The notes below the pieces were generated by a model, which worked only from the letters and a program-made list of their open reading frames with translations, made no database searches and was not told the origin of the DNA. This document shows, piece by piece, positions 22,384-36,204 of a DNA stretch of 64,000 nucleotides (positions are counted from its first letter, which is position 1; every line of letters begins with the position of its first letter). Source of the DNA: Rhabditoides inermis (taxonomy: Eukaryota > Nematoda > Chromadorea > Rhabditida > Rhabditidae); contig CAWZYM010000300.1 in NCBI GenBank assembly GCA_963966185.1, positions 489,001 to 553,000 on the forward strand, in the 5' to 3' direction. Both the position numbers and the translations under genes were made by a program.

Positions 22384-23333
22384 TGTGAGGATATCCTCGT
22401 CTCTCCCGCCTCTTTCTCTCTCTGTTTATCCACGCGCGCTGTCTGCGCTCTCTCGCTCTCTCACTCCCTGGGTGCACGCGCACTCACTCGAGAGAAGAGA
22501 TGATTGAGATGAACTTGAGATGAAAATGTTTACATGTCTATCAGTATATATCATGTTAGTGTTGCGATGTTGTTCATCATTTCAGGCCATTCTATATCCC
22601 CCTTCGCCTCCCTCCCATGATGCCATGATGTTCTGCCAATCTGCATCTGTCCCAAGACTCCCAAGTCCGCTCACGGAAAAGGTGCTACCAAATTTGATAT
22701 CAAATTTGATTTCATGTGTAACGCATCCTTGTGGTGTAATAAATTTGATTTGATTTGATTCTTATTGGTGAATTTGTGCTGCGGGCCTGGAGACTTTTCT
22801 CACCCGACCCACTGATAATGCGTGCGAGCCTAACTGTGTGAACCCGGCGCGAATTGCACTCTACAGCTCCAGATAGGCTCTGAGTGTGTTTGTTTCGTCG
22901 AGATCATACTTCACAGGATCATTTCTGTAGTATGTATTTCGCCATCCCCTTGAAATTGGAGACTCTCCAACCGCGATGAACGGGAAAGGAGCGGGGCGCG
23001 AGCGGGAAGAAGCCTAGGCTTGAGGACCGCGGACGACTTTTGGTTGGCCTGCGCCCCGCTCATCTGAGTGGTTTCGATCATCAATACATTTAGAGAACAT
23101 TTGCTTAATAAACACTTTGAAACAGTTTTAACGAAAATGTGTTTAGGAAGAAAAAAAAGTTTTGTGTACAAAAAAAATGTATCTGTACTAATGACAGTCG
23201 GTGGGCGCAAAACTGTGCACCTAATGCTATTTTAAATTAGGCTCCGCCCACAACCTATTTACCGTTTCCCCGCCCGTTTTTTCCGTTTCTTTCGTTGTTG
23301 ATCTGTTCGTTTACTTGTAGTTTTTGTTCATCA
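22329..23333. other. Intergenic region between the CLN3-like gene and aly copy 2
   Basis: Holds a GT microsatellite at 22352-22382, a TTTGATTTGATTTGATT stretch near 22743-22760, and a 77-codon ORF (22520-22753) with a hydrophobic start MKMFTCLSVYIMLVL that has no further support. The last 100 bases before 23334 are the likely promoter or outron of aly copy 2 (ends ACTTGTAG before the ATG). Confidence 0.4.
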
Positions 23334-25439
23334 ATGTTGTACATGTACCACCATTATACCTACACTCCAGACATGCGTCCATACGTCCAGAAGTCCTACC
23401 GACACCGCAGCAGCGGCGTCGATGCCGTGAGTTTTAGACGATTCATTTATTGATTAATCGATCGATGCTTTACAGGATCGCTGGGACCACGACGGCTTCT
23501 ACGAGAACGAGCAGAAGAAGGGAAAGAAGAGCGCCGGCGGTGTAGCTTCCTCGGTAGGTGCTCAAAAGATGTTGGTAGATGTTCCATGTTCAATATCTAT
23601 TTTCCTACTCTTTCTCATGATATCTCTCATGATATACTTTTATAGTGATTCTTTGCAGAACAAGTCTCAGTTGATGGCGCATACTGGCTGGAGCGAGGGC
23701 AAGGTTACGGGGCTTCTGCACATGCTCACCGCAAAGGCAAAGGTGCGCGCCTCGCTGCCTCGTTCGAGTTGGCTGGTTTCCCCATTCGTTGTACATTCTT
23801 TTGTTTTGAAATTGGAAGTTTTTGGTTTAGCTTTTTTGTGTGTTGATACCTATAGGGTATCTCCACTTTCACAGTACGCAATTATCTCGGTCGACCCAGA
23901 CACGTCCCAGACAATGAGAAAATGACGTCGAAAAGAGGCACTTTTTGATGTTTTTGATCTGAAATAAGCACTTCTCGGAAGAAAATCACAAATATCGAGC
24001 CGACAATCTGTTGGTGTTACCCAGAGATTCATTCTCGCGAAGTGTGAATTTTTTGGTGGAGTTTGAACAAAGTTATTAGAGAAGAGAAACACTGAATCAC
24101 CTATTGAAGCTATGCATTTTGGAGGTTTTCATGATTTATAAATTTTGGAGTAGCGATATCAACAAAAGCGAGCCGACAATCTCTTGGGAACAGTCAGTAT
24201 TCCTCTATCCAAAGGACAAAAAAAATAGTTTTTTTTGAACGAAGTTATTAGCTCCGGAAGATGCTCCAATCTGCTTCATTTGACTTGCAAATGACCCTCA
24301 TTTCCCTAAAATCAGACCGCCAAGCGCGCGAATTGCGCGGTCGAATGATCCCGCGCGGACCGATAGCGCAACCAAAAGCGATGAAATGCTGTCTGGAAAA
24401 TATGTGGCGAGTGAACAAGCGTACCGTGAACGGGGGAATACCCTATAGGTATATCATACTCTATTTCTCCACTTCAGACGGGCCTGGCTGCGGCTGTCCC
24501 TGTCGCCCCGTCCGCCCCCCGCCAGTCGGCCGTCTGCCTCACCATCACAAATCTGCCCCTTGACGTCACCGCCGATGACCTCATCGTGAGAATACCGTAA
24601 TTATTTTACAATTTAGACGGACACTTACGGTAGAAGTGAGGCGAGTTGCGAAGTCGATTAGCATAACATCACAACATATTTCGCAATCATGACGTCACTT
24701 CAGAACGAGTTCCGCGTGTCTGCCTCGGTGAGCGAGGTATCGGAGGAGCCGGGGGAGGTGTCCCTCTGGCTGCCCGCCGGAGCCGCCCGCATCGTCATCA
24801 ACAAGTACAATGGAGTCCAGATCGACGGTTCGTTGTTGTTGTTGTTGTTTATGTATTTGTTTCATTTCAAATGATATTAACCTCACAGGCCTTCCGATGC
24901 AGTTCTCGCTCACCGAGCACTTTGAGCCGCGCCCCATCTCCATACACGAGCGTATGAGCGGACTGTCCAGGTACCGTACATCTATTCATCTAGTACCGTA
25001 ATCATTCCATCTAGGCCGACCCCCGCGATGCCGTCGCGGCTGCAGCTCATCCCGGAGAACAAGAAGTCGTTCCCTTCGAAGATCAGAGGCTCGTTTGCTG
25101 CCAAGTCGAAGGCGAACAAGATGAAGAGCTTCGGCGGCAAGATCAAGAAGATCACCGGGGACAGGCTCACGTAAGTGTTGTTTTAACTAGGCTTTTTCTG
25201 AAGGCGTATTTATCATTGCACGATAGTCCCAAATATGTATGTTATTACGATTCGAAACATACATTATCTCGGACTCACTATTTTGTATTGCTTTCAGCCC
25301 GCTGCGTCCCTCGTCTCAGCCGACTCGTGGCCGCGGCTCGGTGGGCGGAGCAAGGATGGGCGGGGCGAAGAAGCAGACGATGTCGAAGGCGCAGCTCGAC
25401 CGGGAGCTCGATCGCTACATGGCCAGGGGAAAGAAGTGA
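23334..25439 (+). CDS. aly: ALYREF/THOC4-like mRNA export adaptor, copy 2 (complete)
   Basis: Eight exons in phase: 23334-23426, 23476-23553, 23659-23742, 24478-24585, 24704-24827, 24889-24970, 25015-25170, 25298-25439; 288 residues. ATG 23334 is the first in-frame ATG after a TTGTAG acceptor-like site; ATG 23343 is the alternative. The domain order is that of copy 1: WDHDGFYE (NXF1-binding type), RRM (about residues 100-170), Lys/Arg-rich linker, and C-terminal AQLDRELDRYMARGKK. The protein differs from copy 1 at few positions (e.g. MAHTGW for MARTGW, AAKSK for AGKSK), and intron lengths differ mainly by MITE insertions (593 bp in intron 3 here, 386 bp in intron 7 of copy 1). Both copies keep open frames, so both may work in nuclear mRNA export. 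Confidence 0.9.
23853..24445. mobile_element. 593-bp MITE, family A, in intron 3 of aly copy 2
   Basis: Begins TAGGGTATCTCC and ends GGGGGAATACCCTA; TA lies on both sides (23851-23852, 24446-24447). The homologous intron of copy 1 reads AACCTAGGTATACC without it, so the empty site is known. Its interior matches the 13146-13737 element in inverted orientation. Confidence 0.82.
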
Positions 25440-25596
25440 GATCTCGATCATATAACTTTATCACAATATGCCACTTTGTATACGTTTCACTGGTAGAGAT
25501 TATTTGTCACGTTATTTGTTATTGTTATGTAAGTACTGTTACTATACGTTGAATGAAGTTGTTTTCGAATAGAACTCTTGTAGTTGGATAGGCTGA

Positions 25597-25997
25597 CTAG
25601 AGGATGCGGGAGAGAATGCAGAGGATGAGTGCTAAAAAAACGGGAAGAGTAGCGAAATGGGCGGGGCAAGAAGGGGCGGAGTTTCGGACTAGCGCTACGG
25701 GTGGGGAGAAGAAGGCAGTCGGGTTGGGCGCGTCCGACAACGCAATCTGAATTTGAATGTAATCAATCAATGAGCGTGGGTTTGTGAACTAGTATAGTTG
25801 TTCTTCAACCTACCTCGATAATCTTGCTTTCTACAATCGTCTCGTTGCCCTGGCTCATCCCCGTGCAGTTATACTCGCCTGAATCAGGTTATGGGGTTAC
25901 GGTAATAAGTTTTTTTTCTAAAATCTTACTCACCGATGTCGGTTTCATTGAGAGCGGCGAAAGTGAGATGGTTATAGAATCCAGCGGGAAGTGTCTG
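25597..25997 (-). pseudogene. 3' fragment of a second Ig-domain surface protein gene
   Basis: Copies the last three exons of the gene at 2065-3418: the TLPAGFY.HLTFAALNETDI exon, GEYNCTGMSQGNETIVESKI, and the hydrophobic C-terminal exon ending in stop at 25597-25599. Upstream, the sequence runs directly into the 112-bp satellite, so the first Ig domain and the start are missing. It is one end of the segmental duplication that includes aly copy 2. Confidence 0.75.
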
Positions 25998-26004
25998 GAA
26001 AAAT

Positions 26005-29000
26005 TATCATATAAGAAAACATACCTTCCTGAATCATTGAGATGATTCATCAGGGGACATGTATACCGAGTTGCAGCACAAAATAGAGAAGGTATATCTT
26101 GCGAACAACACTCTGAGGGCATATAAGAAATGATACCTTTCTGAATCATTGAGATTATTCATCAGGGGACATGTATACTGAGTTGCAGCTCGAATTAGAG
26201 AAGGTATTCTCGCGAACAACACTTTGAGGGAATAGTATGTTTCGCGAATAACACTTTGAGTGCATATAAGAAAACATACCTTCCTGAATCATTGAGATTA
26301 TTCATCAGGGGACATGTATACTGAGTTGCAGCTCGAATTAGAGAAGGTATTCTCGCAAACAACACTTTGAGGGCCTATAAGGAAATATACCTTCTTGAAT
26401 CATTGAGCCAAATCATCAGGGGACAAGTATACTGCGTTGAAGCTGAAATTTGAAAAGGTATATCTCGCGAACAACACACTCTGAGGGCCTATAAGAAAAT
26501 ATACCTTTCTGAATCATTGAGATTATTCATCAGGGGACATGTATACTAAGTTACGGCTCAAATTAGAGAAGGTATATCTCGCGAACAACACTTTGAGGGC
26601 ATATAAGAAAATATACCTTTTTGAATCATCAAGCTAATTCATAAGGGGACATGTATACTGCGTTGCAGCTGAAATTTGAGAAGGTATTCTCGCGAACAAC
26701 ACTTTGAGGGCCTATAAGAAAATTAACCTTTCTGAACCTATGAGATAATTCATCAGGGGACATGTATACTGAGTTGCAGCTCAAATTAGAGAAGGTATTC
26801 TCGCGAACAACACTTGGAGGGCCTATAAGGGAATATACATTCTTGTGTCATTGAGATAATTCATCAGGGGACATGTATACTGTGTTGCTGCTGAAATTTG
26901 AGAAGGTATATCTTGCGAACAACACTCTGAGAGCTTATAAGAAAATATACCTTTCTGAATCATTGAGCTAATTCATCAGCGGACATGTATACTGAGTTGC
27001 AGCTCGAATCAGAGAAGGTATGTCAAGAGAACAACACTCTGAGTGCATATAATATATTATATCTTCCTGAATCATTGAGCTTAATCATTAGCGGACATGT
27101 ATACTGAGTTACAGCTCAAATTAGAGAAGATTTATCTCGCGAACAACACTCTGAGAGCATAAAAGAAAATATACCTTCTTGAATAATTGAGCCAATTCAT
27201 CAGTGGATATGTATAAGTTGCAACTCGAATTAGATAAGGTATATCTCGCGAACAACACTCTGAGGGCCTATAAGAAAATCTAACTTCTTGTGTCATTGAG
27301 AAAATGCATCAGGGGACATGTATACTGAGTTGCAGCTCGAACTAGATAAGGTATATGTCGCGAACAACACTCTGAGGGTCTATAAGAAAATATACCTCCT
27401 TGAGTCATTGAGATAATTCATCAGGGGACATGTATACTGCGTTACAGCTCAAATTGAGAAGGTATATCTTGCGAACAACACACTCTGAGGGCCTATAAGA
27501 AAATATACCTTTCTGAATCTATGAGATAATTCATCAGGGGACATGTATACTGAGTTGCAGCTCAAATTAGAGAAGGTATTCTCGCGAACAACACTTTGAG
27601 GGCCTATAAGGGAATATACCTTCTTGTGCCATTGAGATAATTCATCAAAGGACATCTATACTGCGTTGCTGCTGAAATTTAAGAAGGTATATCTTGCGAA
27701 CAACACTCTGAGAGCTTATAAGAAAATATAACTTTCTGAATCATTGAGCTAATTCATCAGCGGACATGTATACTGAGTTACAGCTCAAATTAGAGAAGGT
27801 ATATCTCGCGAACAACACTTTGAGGGCATAGTATGTTTCGAGAATAACACTCTGAGTGTATATAAGAAAACATACCTTCCTGAATCATTGAGATTATTCA
27901 TCAGGCGACATGTATACTGAGTTGCAGCTCGAATTAGAGAAGGTATTCTCGCGAACAACACTTTGAGGGCCTATAAGAAAATATACCTTTCTGAACCTAT
28001 GAGATAATTCATCAGGGGACATGTATACTGAGTTGCAGCTCAAATTAGAGAAGGTATTCTCGCGAACAACACTTTGAGGGCCTATCAGGGAATAACCTTC
28101 TTGTGTCATTGAGATAATTCATCAGGGGACATGTATACTGTGTTGCTGCTGAAATTTGAGAAGGTATATCTTGCGAACAACACTCTGAGAGCTTATAAGA
28201 AAATATACCTATCTGAATCATTGAGCTAATTCATCAGCGGACATGTATACTGAGTTACAGCTCAAATTAGAGAAGGTATATCTCGCGAACAACACTTTGA
28301 GGGCATAGTATGTTTCGCGAATAACACTCTGAGTGCATATAAGAAAACATACCTTCCTGAATCATTGAGATGATTCATCAGGGGACATGTTTACTGAGTT
28401 GCAGATCGAATTAGAGAAGGTATGTTTCGCGAATAACACTCTGAGTGCATATGAGAAAATATACCTTTTTGAATCATTGAGCTAATACATCAGGAGACAT
28501 GTATACTGCGTTGCAACTTAAAATTGAGAAGGTATATCTCGCGAATAACACTCTGAGTGCATATAAGAAAACATACCTTCCTGAATCATTGAGATGATTC
28601 ATCAGGGGACATGTATACCGAGTTGCAGCACAAAATAGAGAAGGTATATCTTGCGAACAACACTCTGAGGGCATATAAGAAATGATACCTTTCTGAATCA
28701 TTGAGATTATTCATCAGGGGACATGTATACTGAGTTGCAGCTCGAATTAGAGAAGGTATTCTCAGGAACAACACTTTGAGGGAATAGTATGTTTCGCGAA
28801 TAACACTTTGAGTGCATATAAGAAAACATACCTTCCTGAATCATTGAGATTATTCATCAGGGGACATGTATACTGAGTTGCAGCTCGAATTAGAGAAGGT
28901 ATTCTCGCGAACAACACTTTGAGGGCCTATAAGGAAATATACCTTCTTGAATCATTGAGCCAAATCATCAGGGGACAAGTATACTGCGTTGAAGCTGAAA

Positions 29001-32000
29001 TTTGAAAAGGTATATCTCGCGAACAACACACTCTGAGGGCCTATAAGAAAATATACCTTTCTGAATCATTGAGATTATTCATCAGGGGACATGTATACTA
29101 AGTTACGGCTCAAATTAGAGAAGGTATATCTCGCGAACAACACTTTGAGGGCATATAAGAAAATATACCTTTTTGAATCATCAAGCTAATTCATAAGGGG
29201 ACATGTATACTGCGTTGCAGCTGAAATTTGAGAAGGTATTCTCGCGAACAACACTTTGAGGGCCTATAAGAAAATATACCTTTCTGAACCTATGAGATAA
29301 TTCATCAGGGGACATGTATACTGAGTTGCAGCTCAAATTAGAGAAGGTATTCTCGCGAACAACACTTGGAGGGCCTATAAGGGAATATACATTCTTGTGT
29401 CATTGAGATAATTCATCAGGGGACATGTATACTGTGTTGCTGCTGAAATTTGAGAAGGTATATCTTGCAAACAACACTCTGAGAGCTTATAAGAAAATAT
29501 ACCTTTCTGAATCATTGAGCTAATTCATCAGCGGACATGTATACTGAGTTGCAGCTCGAATCAGAGAAGGTATGTCAAGAGAACAACACTCTGAGTGCAT
29601 ATAATATATTATATCTTCCTGAATCATTGAGCTTAATCATTAGCGGACATGTATACTGAGTTACAGCTCAAATTAGAGAAGATTTATCTCGCGAACAACA
29701 CTCTGAGAGCATAAAAGAAAATATACCTTCTTGAATAATTGAGCCAATTCATCAGTGGATATGTATAAGTTGCAACTCGAATTAGATAAGGTATATCTCG
29801 CGAACAACACTCTGAGGGCCTATAAGAAAATATACCTTCTTGAGTCATTGAGATAATTCATCAGGGGACATGTATACTGCGTTACAGCTAAAAATTGAGA
29901 AGGTATATCTTGCGAACAACACACTCTGAGAGCTTATAAGAAAATATACCTTTCTGAATAATTGAGCTAATTTATCAGCGGACATGTATACTGAGTTACA
30001 GCTCAAATTAGAGAAGGTATGTCTCGCGAATAACACTTTGAGTGCATATAAGAAAACATACCTTCCTGAATCATTGAGATGATTCATCAGGGGACATGTA
30101 TACTGAGTTACAGCTCAAATTAGAGAAGGTATGTCTCGCGAATAACACTTTGAGTGCATATAAGAAAATATACCTTCTTGAATCATTGAGCCGAATCATC
30201 AGGGGACAAGTATACTGCGTTGAAGCTGAAATTAGAGAAGGTATATCTCGCGAACAACACTTTGAGGGCATATAAGAAAATATACCTTCTTGAATCATCG
30301 AGCTAATTCATAAGGGGACATGTATACTGCGTTTCTGCTGAAATTTGAGAAGGTATTTCTCACGAACCACACACTCTGAGGGCCTATAAGGAAATATACC
30401 TTCTTGTGTCATTGAGAAAATGCATCAGGGGACATGTATACTGAGTTGCAGCTCGAACTAGATAAGGTATATGTCGCGAACAACACTCTGAAGGCCTATA
30501 AGAAAATAAATATACCTCCTTGAGTCATTGAGCAAATTCATCAGGGAACATGTATACTGCGTTACAGCTCAATATTGAGAAGGTATATCTTGCGAACAAC
30601 ACACTCTGAGGGCCTATAAGAAAATATACTTTTCTGAATCTATGAGATAATTCATCAGGGGACATGTATACTGCGTTGCAGCTGAAATTTAAGAAGGTAT
30701 ATCTCGCGAACAACACTTTGAGACCCTATAAGAAAATACATCTTTCTGAATCATTGAGCTAATTCATCAGCGGACGTGTATACTGAGTTACAGCTCAAAT
30801 TAGAGAAGGTATATCTCGCGAACAACACTTTGAGGGCATAGTATGTTTCGAGAATAACACTCTGAGTGCATATAAGAAAACATACCTTCCTGAATCATTG
30901 AGATTATTCATCAGGCGACATGTATACTGAGTTGCAGCTCGAATTAGAGAAGGTATTCTCGCGAACAACACTTTGAGGGCCTATAAGAAAATATACCTTC
31001 TTGTGTCATTGAGATAATTCATCAAGGGACATGTATACTGCGTTGCTGCTGAAATTTAAGAAGGTATATCTTGCGAACAACACTCTGAGAACTTATAAGA
31101 AAATATACCTTTCTGAATCATTGAGCTAATTCATCAGCGGACGTGTATACTGAGTTACAGCTCAAATTAGAGAAGGTATATCTCGCGAACAACACTTTGA
31201 GGGCATAGTATGTTTCGAGAATAACACTCTGAGTGCATATAAGAAAACATACCTTCCTGAATCATTGAGATTATTCATCAGGCGACATGTATACTGAGTT
31301 GCAGCTCGAATTAGAGAAGGTATTCTCGCGAACAACACTTTGAGGGCCTATAAGAAAATATACCTTTCTGAACCTATGAGATAATTCATCAGGGGACATG
31401 TATACTGAGTTGCAGATCAAATTAGAGAAGGTATTCTCGCGAACAACACTTTGAGGGCCTATAAGGGAATATACCTTCTTGTGTCATTGAGATAATTCAT
31501 CAGGGGACATGTATACTGCGTTGCTGCCGAAATTTGAGAAGGTATATCTTGCGAACAACACTCTGAGAGCTTATAAGAAAATATACCTTTCTGAATCATT
31601 GAGCTAATTCATCAGCGGACATGTATACTGAGTTACAGCTCAAACTAGAAAAGGTATATCTCGCGAACAACACTTTGAGGGCATAGTATGTTTCGCGAAT
31701 AACACTCTGAGTGCATATAAGAAAACATACCTTCCTGAATCATTGAGATGATTCATCAGGGGACATGTTTACTGAGTTGCAAATCGAATTAGAGAAGGTA
31801 TGTTTCGCGAATAACACTCTGAGTGCATATAAGAAAATATCCCTTCTTGAATCATTGAACTAATACATCAGGAGACATGTATACTGCGTTGCAGCTTAAA
31901 ATTGAGAAGGTATATCTCGCGAATAACACTCTGAGTGCATATAAGAAAACATACCTTCCTGAATCATTGAGATGATTCATCAGGGGACATGTATACCGAG

Positions 32001-35000
32001 TTGCAGCACAAAATAGAGAAGGTATATCTTGCGAACAACACTCTGAGGGCATATAAGAAATGATACCTTTCTGAATCATTGAGCTAATTCATCAGCGGAC
32101 ATGTATACTGAGTTGCAGCTCGAATCAGAGAAGGTATGTCAAGAGAACAACACTCTGAGTGCATATAATATATTATATCTTCCTGAATCATTGAGCTTAA
32201 TCATTAGCGGACATGTATACTGAGTTACAGCTCAAATTAGAGAAGATTTATCTCGCGAACAACACTCTGAGAGCATAAAAGAAAATATACCTTCTTGAAT
32301 AATTGAGCCAATTCATCAGTGGATATGTATAAGTTGCAACTCGAATTAGATAAGGTATATCTCGCGAACAACACTCTGAGGGCCTATAAGAAAATATACC
32401 TTCTTGAGTCATTGAGATAATTCATCAGGGGACATGTATACTGCGTTACAGCTAAAAATTGAGAAGGTATATCTTGCGAACAACACACTCTGAGAGCTTA
32501 TAAGAAAATATACCTTTCTGAATAATTGAGCTAATTTATCAGCGGACATGTATACTGAGTTACAGCTCAAATTAGAGAAGGTATGTCTCGCGAATAACAC
32601 TTTGAGTGCATATAAGAAAACATACCTTCCTGAATCATTGAGATGATTCATCAGGGGACATGTATACTGAGTTACAGCTCAAATTAGAGAAGGTATGTCT
32701 CGCGAATAACACTTTGAGTGCATATAAGAAAATATACCTTCTTGAATCATTGAGCCGAATCATCAGGGGACAAGTATACTGCGTTGAAGCTGAAATTAGA
32801 GAAGGTATATCTCGCGAACAACACTTTGAGGGCATATAAGAAAATATACCTTCTTGAATCATCGAGCTAATTCATAAGGGGACATGTATACTGCGTTTCT
32901 GCTGAAATTTGAGAAGGTATTTCTCACGAACCACACACTCTGAGGGCCTATAAGGAAATATACCTTCTTGTGTCATTGAGAAAATGCATCAGGGGACATG
33001 TATACTGAGTTGCAGCTCGAACTAGATAAGGTATATGTCGCGAACAACACTCTGAAGGCCTATAAGAAAATAAATATACCTCCTTGAGTCATTGAGCAAA
33101 TTCATCAGGGAACATGTATACTGCGTTACAGCTCAATATTGAGAAGGTATATCTTGCGAACAACACACTCTGAGGGCCTATAAGAAAATATACTTTTCTG
33201 AATCTATGAGATAATTCATCAGGGGACATGTATACTGCGTTGCAGCTGAAATTTAAGAAGGTATATCTCGCGAACAACACTTTGAGACCCTATAAGAAAA
33301 TACATCTTTCTGAATCATTGAGCTAATTCATCAGCGGACGTGTATACTGAGTTACAGCTCAAATTAGAGAAGGTATATCTCGCGAACAACACTTTGAGGG
33401 CATAGTATGTTTCGAGAATAACACTCTGAGTGCATATAAGAAAACATACCTTCCTGAATCATTGAGATTATTCATCAGGCGACATGTATACTGAGTTGCA
33501 GCTCGAATTAGAGAAGGTATTCTCGCGAACAACACTTTGAGGGCCTATAAGAAAATATACCTTCTTGTGTCATTGAGATAATTCATCAAGGGACATGTAT
33601 ACTGCGTTGCTGCTGAAATTTAAGAAGGTATATCTTGCGAACAACACTCTGAGAACTTATAAGAAAATATACCTTTCTGAATCATTGAGCTAATTCATCA
33701 GCGGACGTGTATACTGAGTTACAGCTCAAATTAGAGAAGGTATATCTCGCGAACAACACTTTGAGGGCATAGTATGTTTCGAGAATAACACTCTGAGTGC
33801 ATATAAGAAAACATACCTTCCTGAATCATTGAGATTATTCATCAGGCGACATGTATACTGAGTTGCAGCTCGAATTAGAGAAGGTATTCTCGCGAACAAC
33901 ACTTTGAGGGCCTATAAGAAAATATACCTTTCTGAACCTATGAGATAATTCATCAGGGGACATGTATACTGAGTTGCAGATCAAATTAGAGAAGGTATTC
34001 TCGCGAACAACACTTTGAGGGCCTATAAGGGAATATACCTTCTTGTGTCATTGAGATAATTCATCAGGGGACATGTATACTGCGTTGCTGCCGAAATTTG
34101 AGAAGGTATATCTTGCGAACAACACTCTGAGAGCTTATAAGAAAATATACCTTTCTGAATCATTGAGCTAATTCATCAGCGGACATGTATACTGAGTTAC
34201 AGCTCAAACTAGAAAAGGTATATCTCGCGAACAACACTTTGAGGGCATAGTATGTTTCGCGAATAACACTCTGAGTGCATATAAGAAAACATACCTTCCT
34301 GAATCATTGAGATGATTCATCAGGGGACATGTTTACTGAGTTGCAAATCGAATTAGAGAAGGTATGTTTCGCGAATAACACTCTGAGTGCATATAAGAAA
34401 ATATCCCTTCTTGAATCATTGAACTAATACATCAGGAGACATGTATACTGCGTTGCAGCTTAAAATTGAGAAGGTATATCTCGCGAATAACACTCTGAGT
34501 GCATATAAGAAAACATACCTTCCTGAATCATTGAGATGATTCATCAGGGGACATGTATACCGAGTTGCAGCACAAAATAGAGAAGGTATATCTTGCGAAC
34601 AACACTCTGAGGGCATATAAGAAATGATACCTTTCTGAATCATTGAGATTATTCATCAGGGGACATGTATACTGAGTTGCAGCTCGAATTAGAGAAGGTA
34701 TTCTCGCGAACAACACTCTGAGGGCCTATAAGAAAATATACCTTCTTAGTCATTGAGATAATTCATCAGGGGACATGTATACTGCGTTACAGCTAAAAAT
34801 TGAGAAGGTATATCTTGCGAACAACACACTCTGAGAGCTTATAAGAAAATAGACCTTTCTGAATCATTGAGCTATTTCATCAGCGGACATGTATACTGAG
34901 TTACAGCTCAAATTAGAGAAGGTATGTCTCGCGAACAACACTTGGAGGGCATAGTATGATTCGAGAATAACACTCTGAGTGCATTTAAGAAAACATACCT

Positions 35001-35492
35001 TCCTGAATCATTGAGACTATTCATCAGGCGACATGTATACTGAGTTGCAGCTCGAATTAGAGAAGGTATGATTCGCGAATAACACTCTGAGTGCATATAA
35101 GAAAACATACCTTCCTGAATCATTGAGATGATTCATCAGGGGACATGTTTACTGAGTTGCAGATCGAATTAGAGAAGGTATGTTTCGCGAATAACACTCT
35201 GAGTGCATATAAGAAAATATACCTTCTTGAATCATTGAGCTAATACATCAGGAGACATGTATACTGCGTTGCAGCTTAAAATTGAGAAGGTATATCTCGC
35301 GAATAACACTCTGAGTGCATATAAGAAAACATACCTTCCTGAATCATTGAGATGATTCATCAGGGGACGTGTATACCGAGTTGCAGCACAAAATAGAGAA
35401 GGTATATCTTGCGAACAACACTCTGAGGGCATATAAGAAATGATACCTTTCTGAATCATTGAGATTATTCATCAGGAGACATGTATACTGAG
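26005..35492. repeat. ~112-bp satellite array, block 1
   Basis: More than 80 head-to-tail units of about 110-113 bp. A typical unit has TGAATCATTGAGATGATTCA, GGGGACATGTATACTGAGTT, GAGAAGGTATATCTCGCGAA and CAACACTCTGAGGGC. ATATACCTTC and GAAGGTATAT flank most of each unit as a 10-bp inverted repeat, and TGAATCA/TGATTCA form a smaller palindrome. Short minus-strand ORFs here are by-products of stop-poor units. Units ending in GGCATAGTATGTTTCG are shortened variants. Confidence 0.93.
29500..34627. repeat. Two adjacent 2,564-bp higher-order satellite copies
   Basis: Landmark variants recur with an exact 2,564-bp offset, e.g. 29845/32409, 30071/32635, 30525/33089 and 31852/34416, with identical translations of shadow ORFs. 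The join is near 32063. The pair is a recent tandem duplication of a block of about 23 satellite units. Confidence 0.85.
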
Positions 35493-35957
35493 GAGGGAGG
35501 TGTTATAGGTCCTCCACTCGGATTCACAATCTGAAGGAACCATTCGAAAGCTCTTGATCTCTTTAACAACATATCAAAAATTCAGCTGCCCTCGTGTCCA
35601 TTAAAGTACCGTAATCTTCGTTTGAAGTTCGTACCAGATTACTGTACTTTGTGTTACGTATGTTGCACTATTCTTATCGGAGTGGGTCCCTAATAGTTAT
35701 AGAAGACTATAGCTTTCATAAAAACTTTGAAATATGAGATTTCATCGATTTAGAGCCGAGTTATGGTCAAAAACGTCGATGACTGCCTCCAGCGAGTGTC
35801 TGGACTTTGAAATTTTTGACTGTTACTTTCTATGTAAAGTATGCCTAAACCGAAACGAGGGCAGCTGATTTTTTGATATGTTAAACAGTAGGTTAAAGGC
35901 TTTCAATTTCTACCCTATGAAGTAAATCCGAGTGGAGGACCTATAACACCTCCCTCG
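35493..35957. mobile_element. 465-bp fold-back MITE inside the satellite
   Basis: Terminal inverted repeats are perfect over 32 bp (35493-35524 and 35925-35956; start GAGGGAGGTGTTATAGG). TGAG is duplicated on both sides (35489-35492, 35958-35961). Inner segments are also inverted (TATCAAAAATTCAGCTGCCC and its diverged complement), so the element can form a long hairpin. No ORF. Confidence 0.88.
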
Positions 35958-35961
35958 TGAG

Positions 35962-36204
35962 TTGCAGCTCGAATTAGAGAAGGTATTCTCGCGAACAACA
36001 CTTTGAGGGAATAGTATGTCTGAATCATTGAGATTATTCATCAGGGGACATGTATACTGCGTTGCAGCTGAAATTTGAGAAGGTATTTCTCACGAACCAC
36101 ACACTCTGAGGGCCTATAAGGAAATATACCTTCTTGTGTCATTGAGAAAATGCATCAGGGGACATGTATACTGCGTTACAGCTCAAAATTGAGAAGGTAT
36201 ATCT
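35962..36204. repeat. ~112-bp satellite array, block 2
   Basis: Two to three satellite units between the fold-back MITE and the 3.07-kb element; same unit type as block 1. Confidence 0.9.

Noticed and set aside
22520..22753. 77-codon ORF with a signal-peptide-like start
   Set aside because: Only the hydrophobic start supports it; it ends in a TTTGATTTGATT repeat. Left as a note in the intergenic entry.
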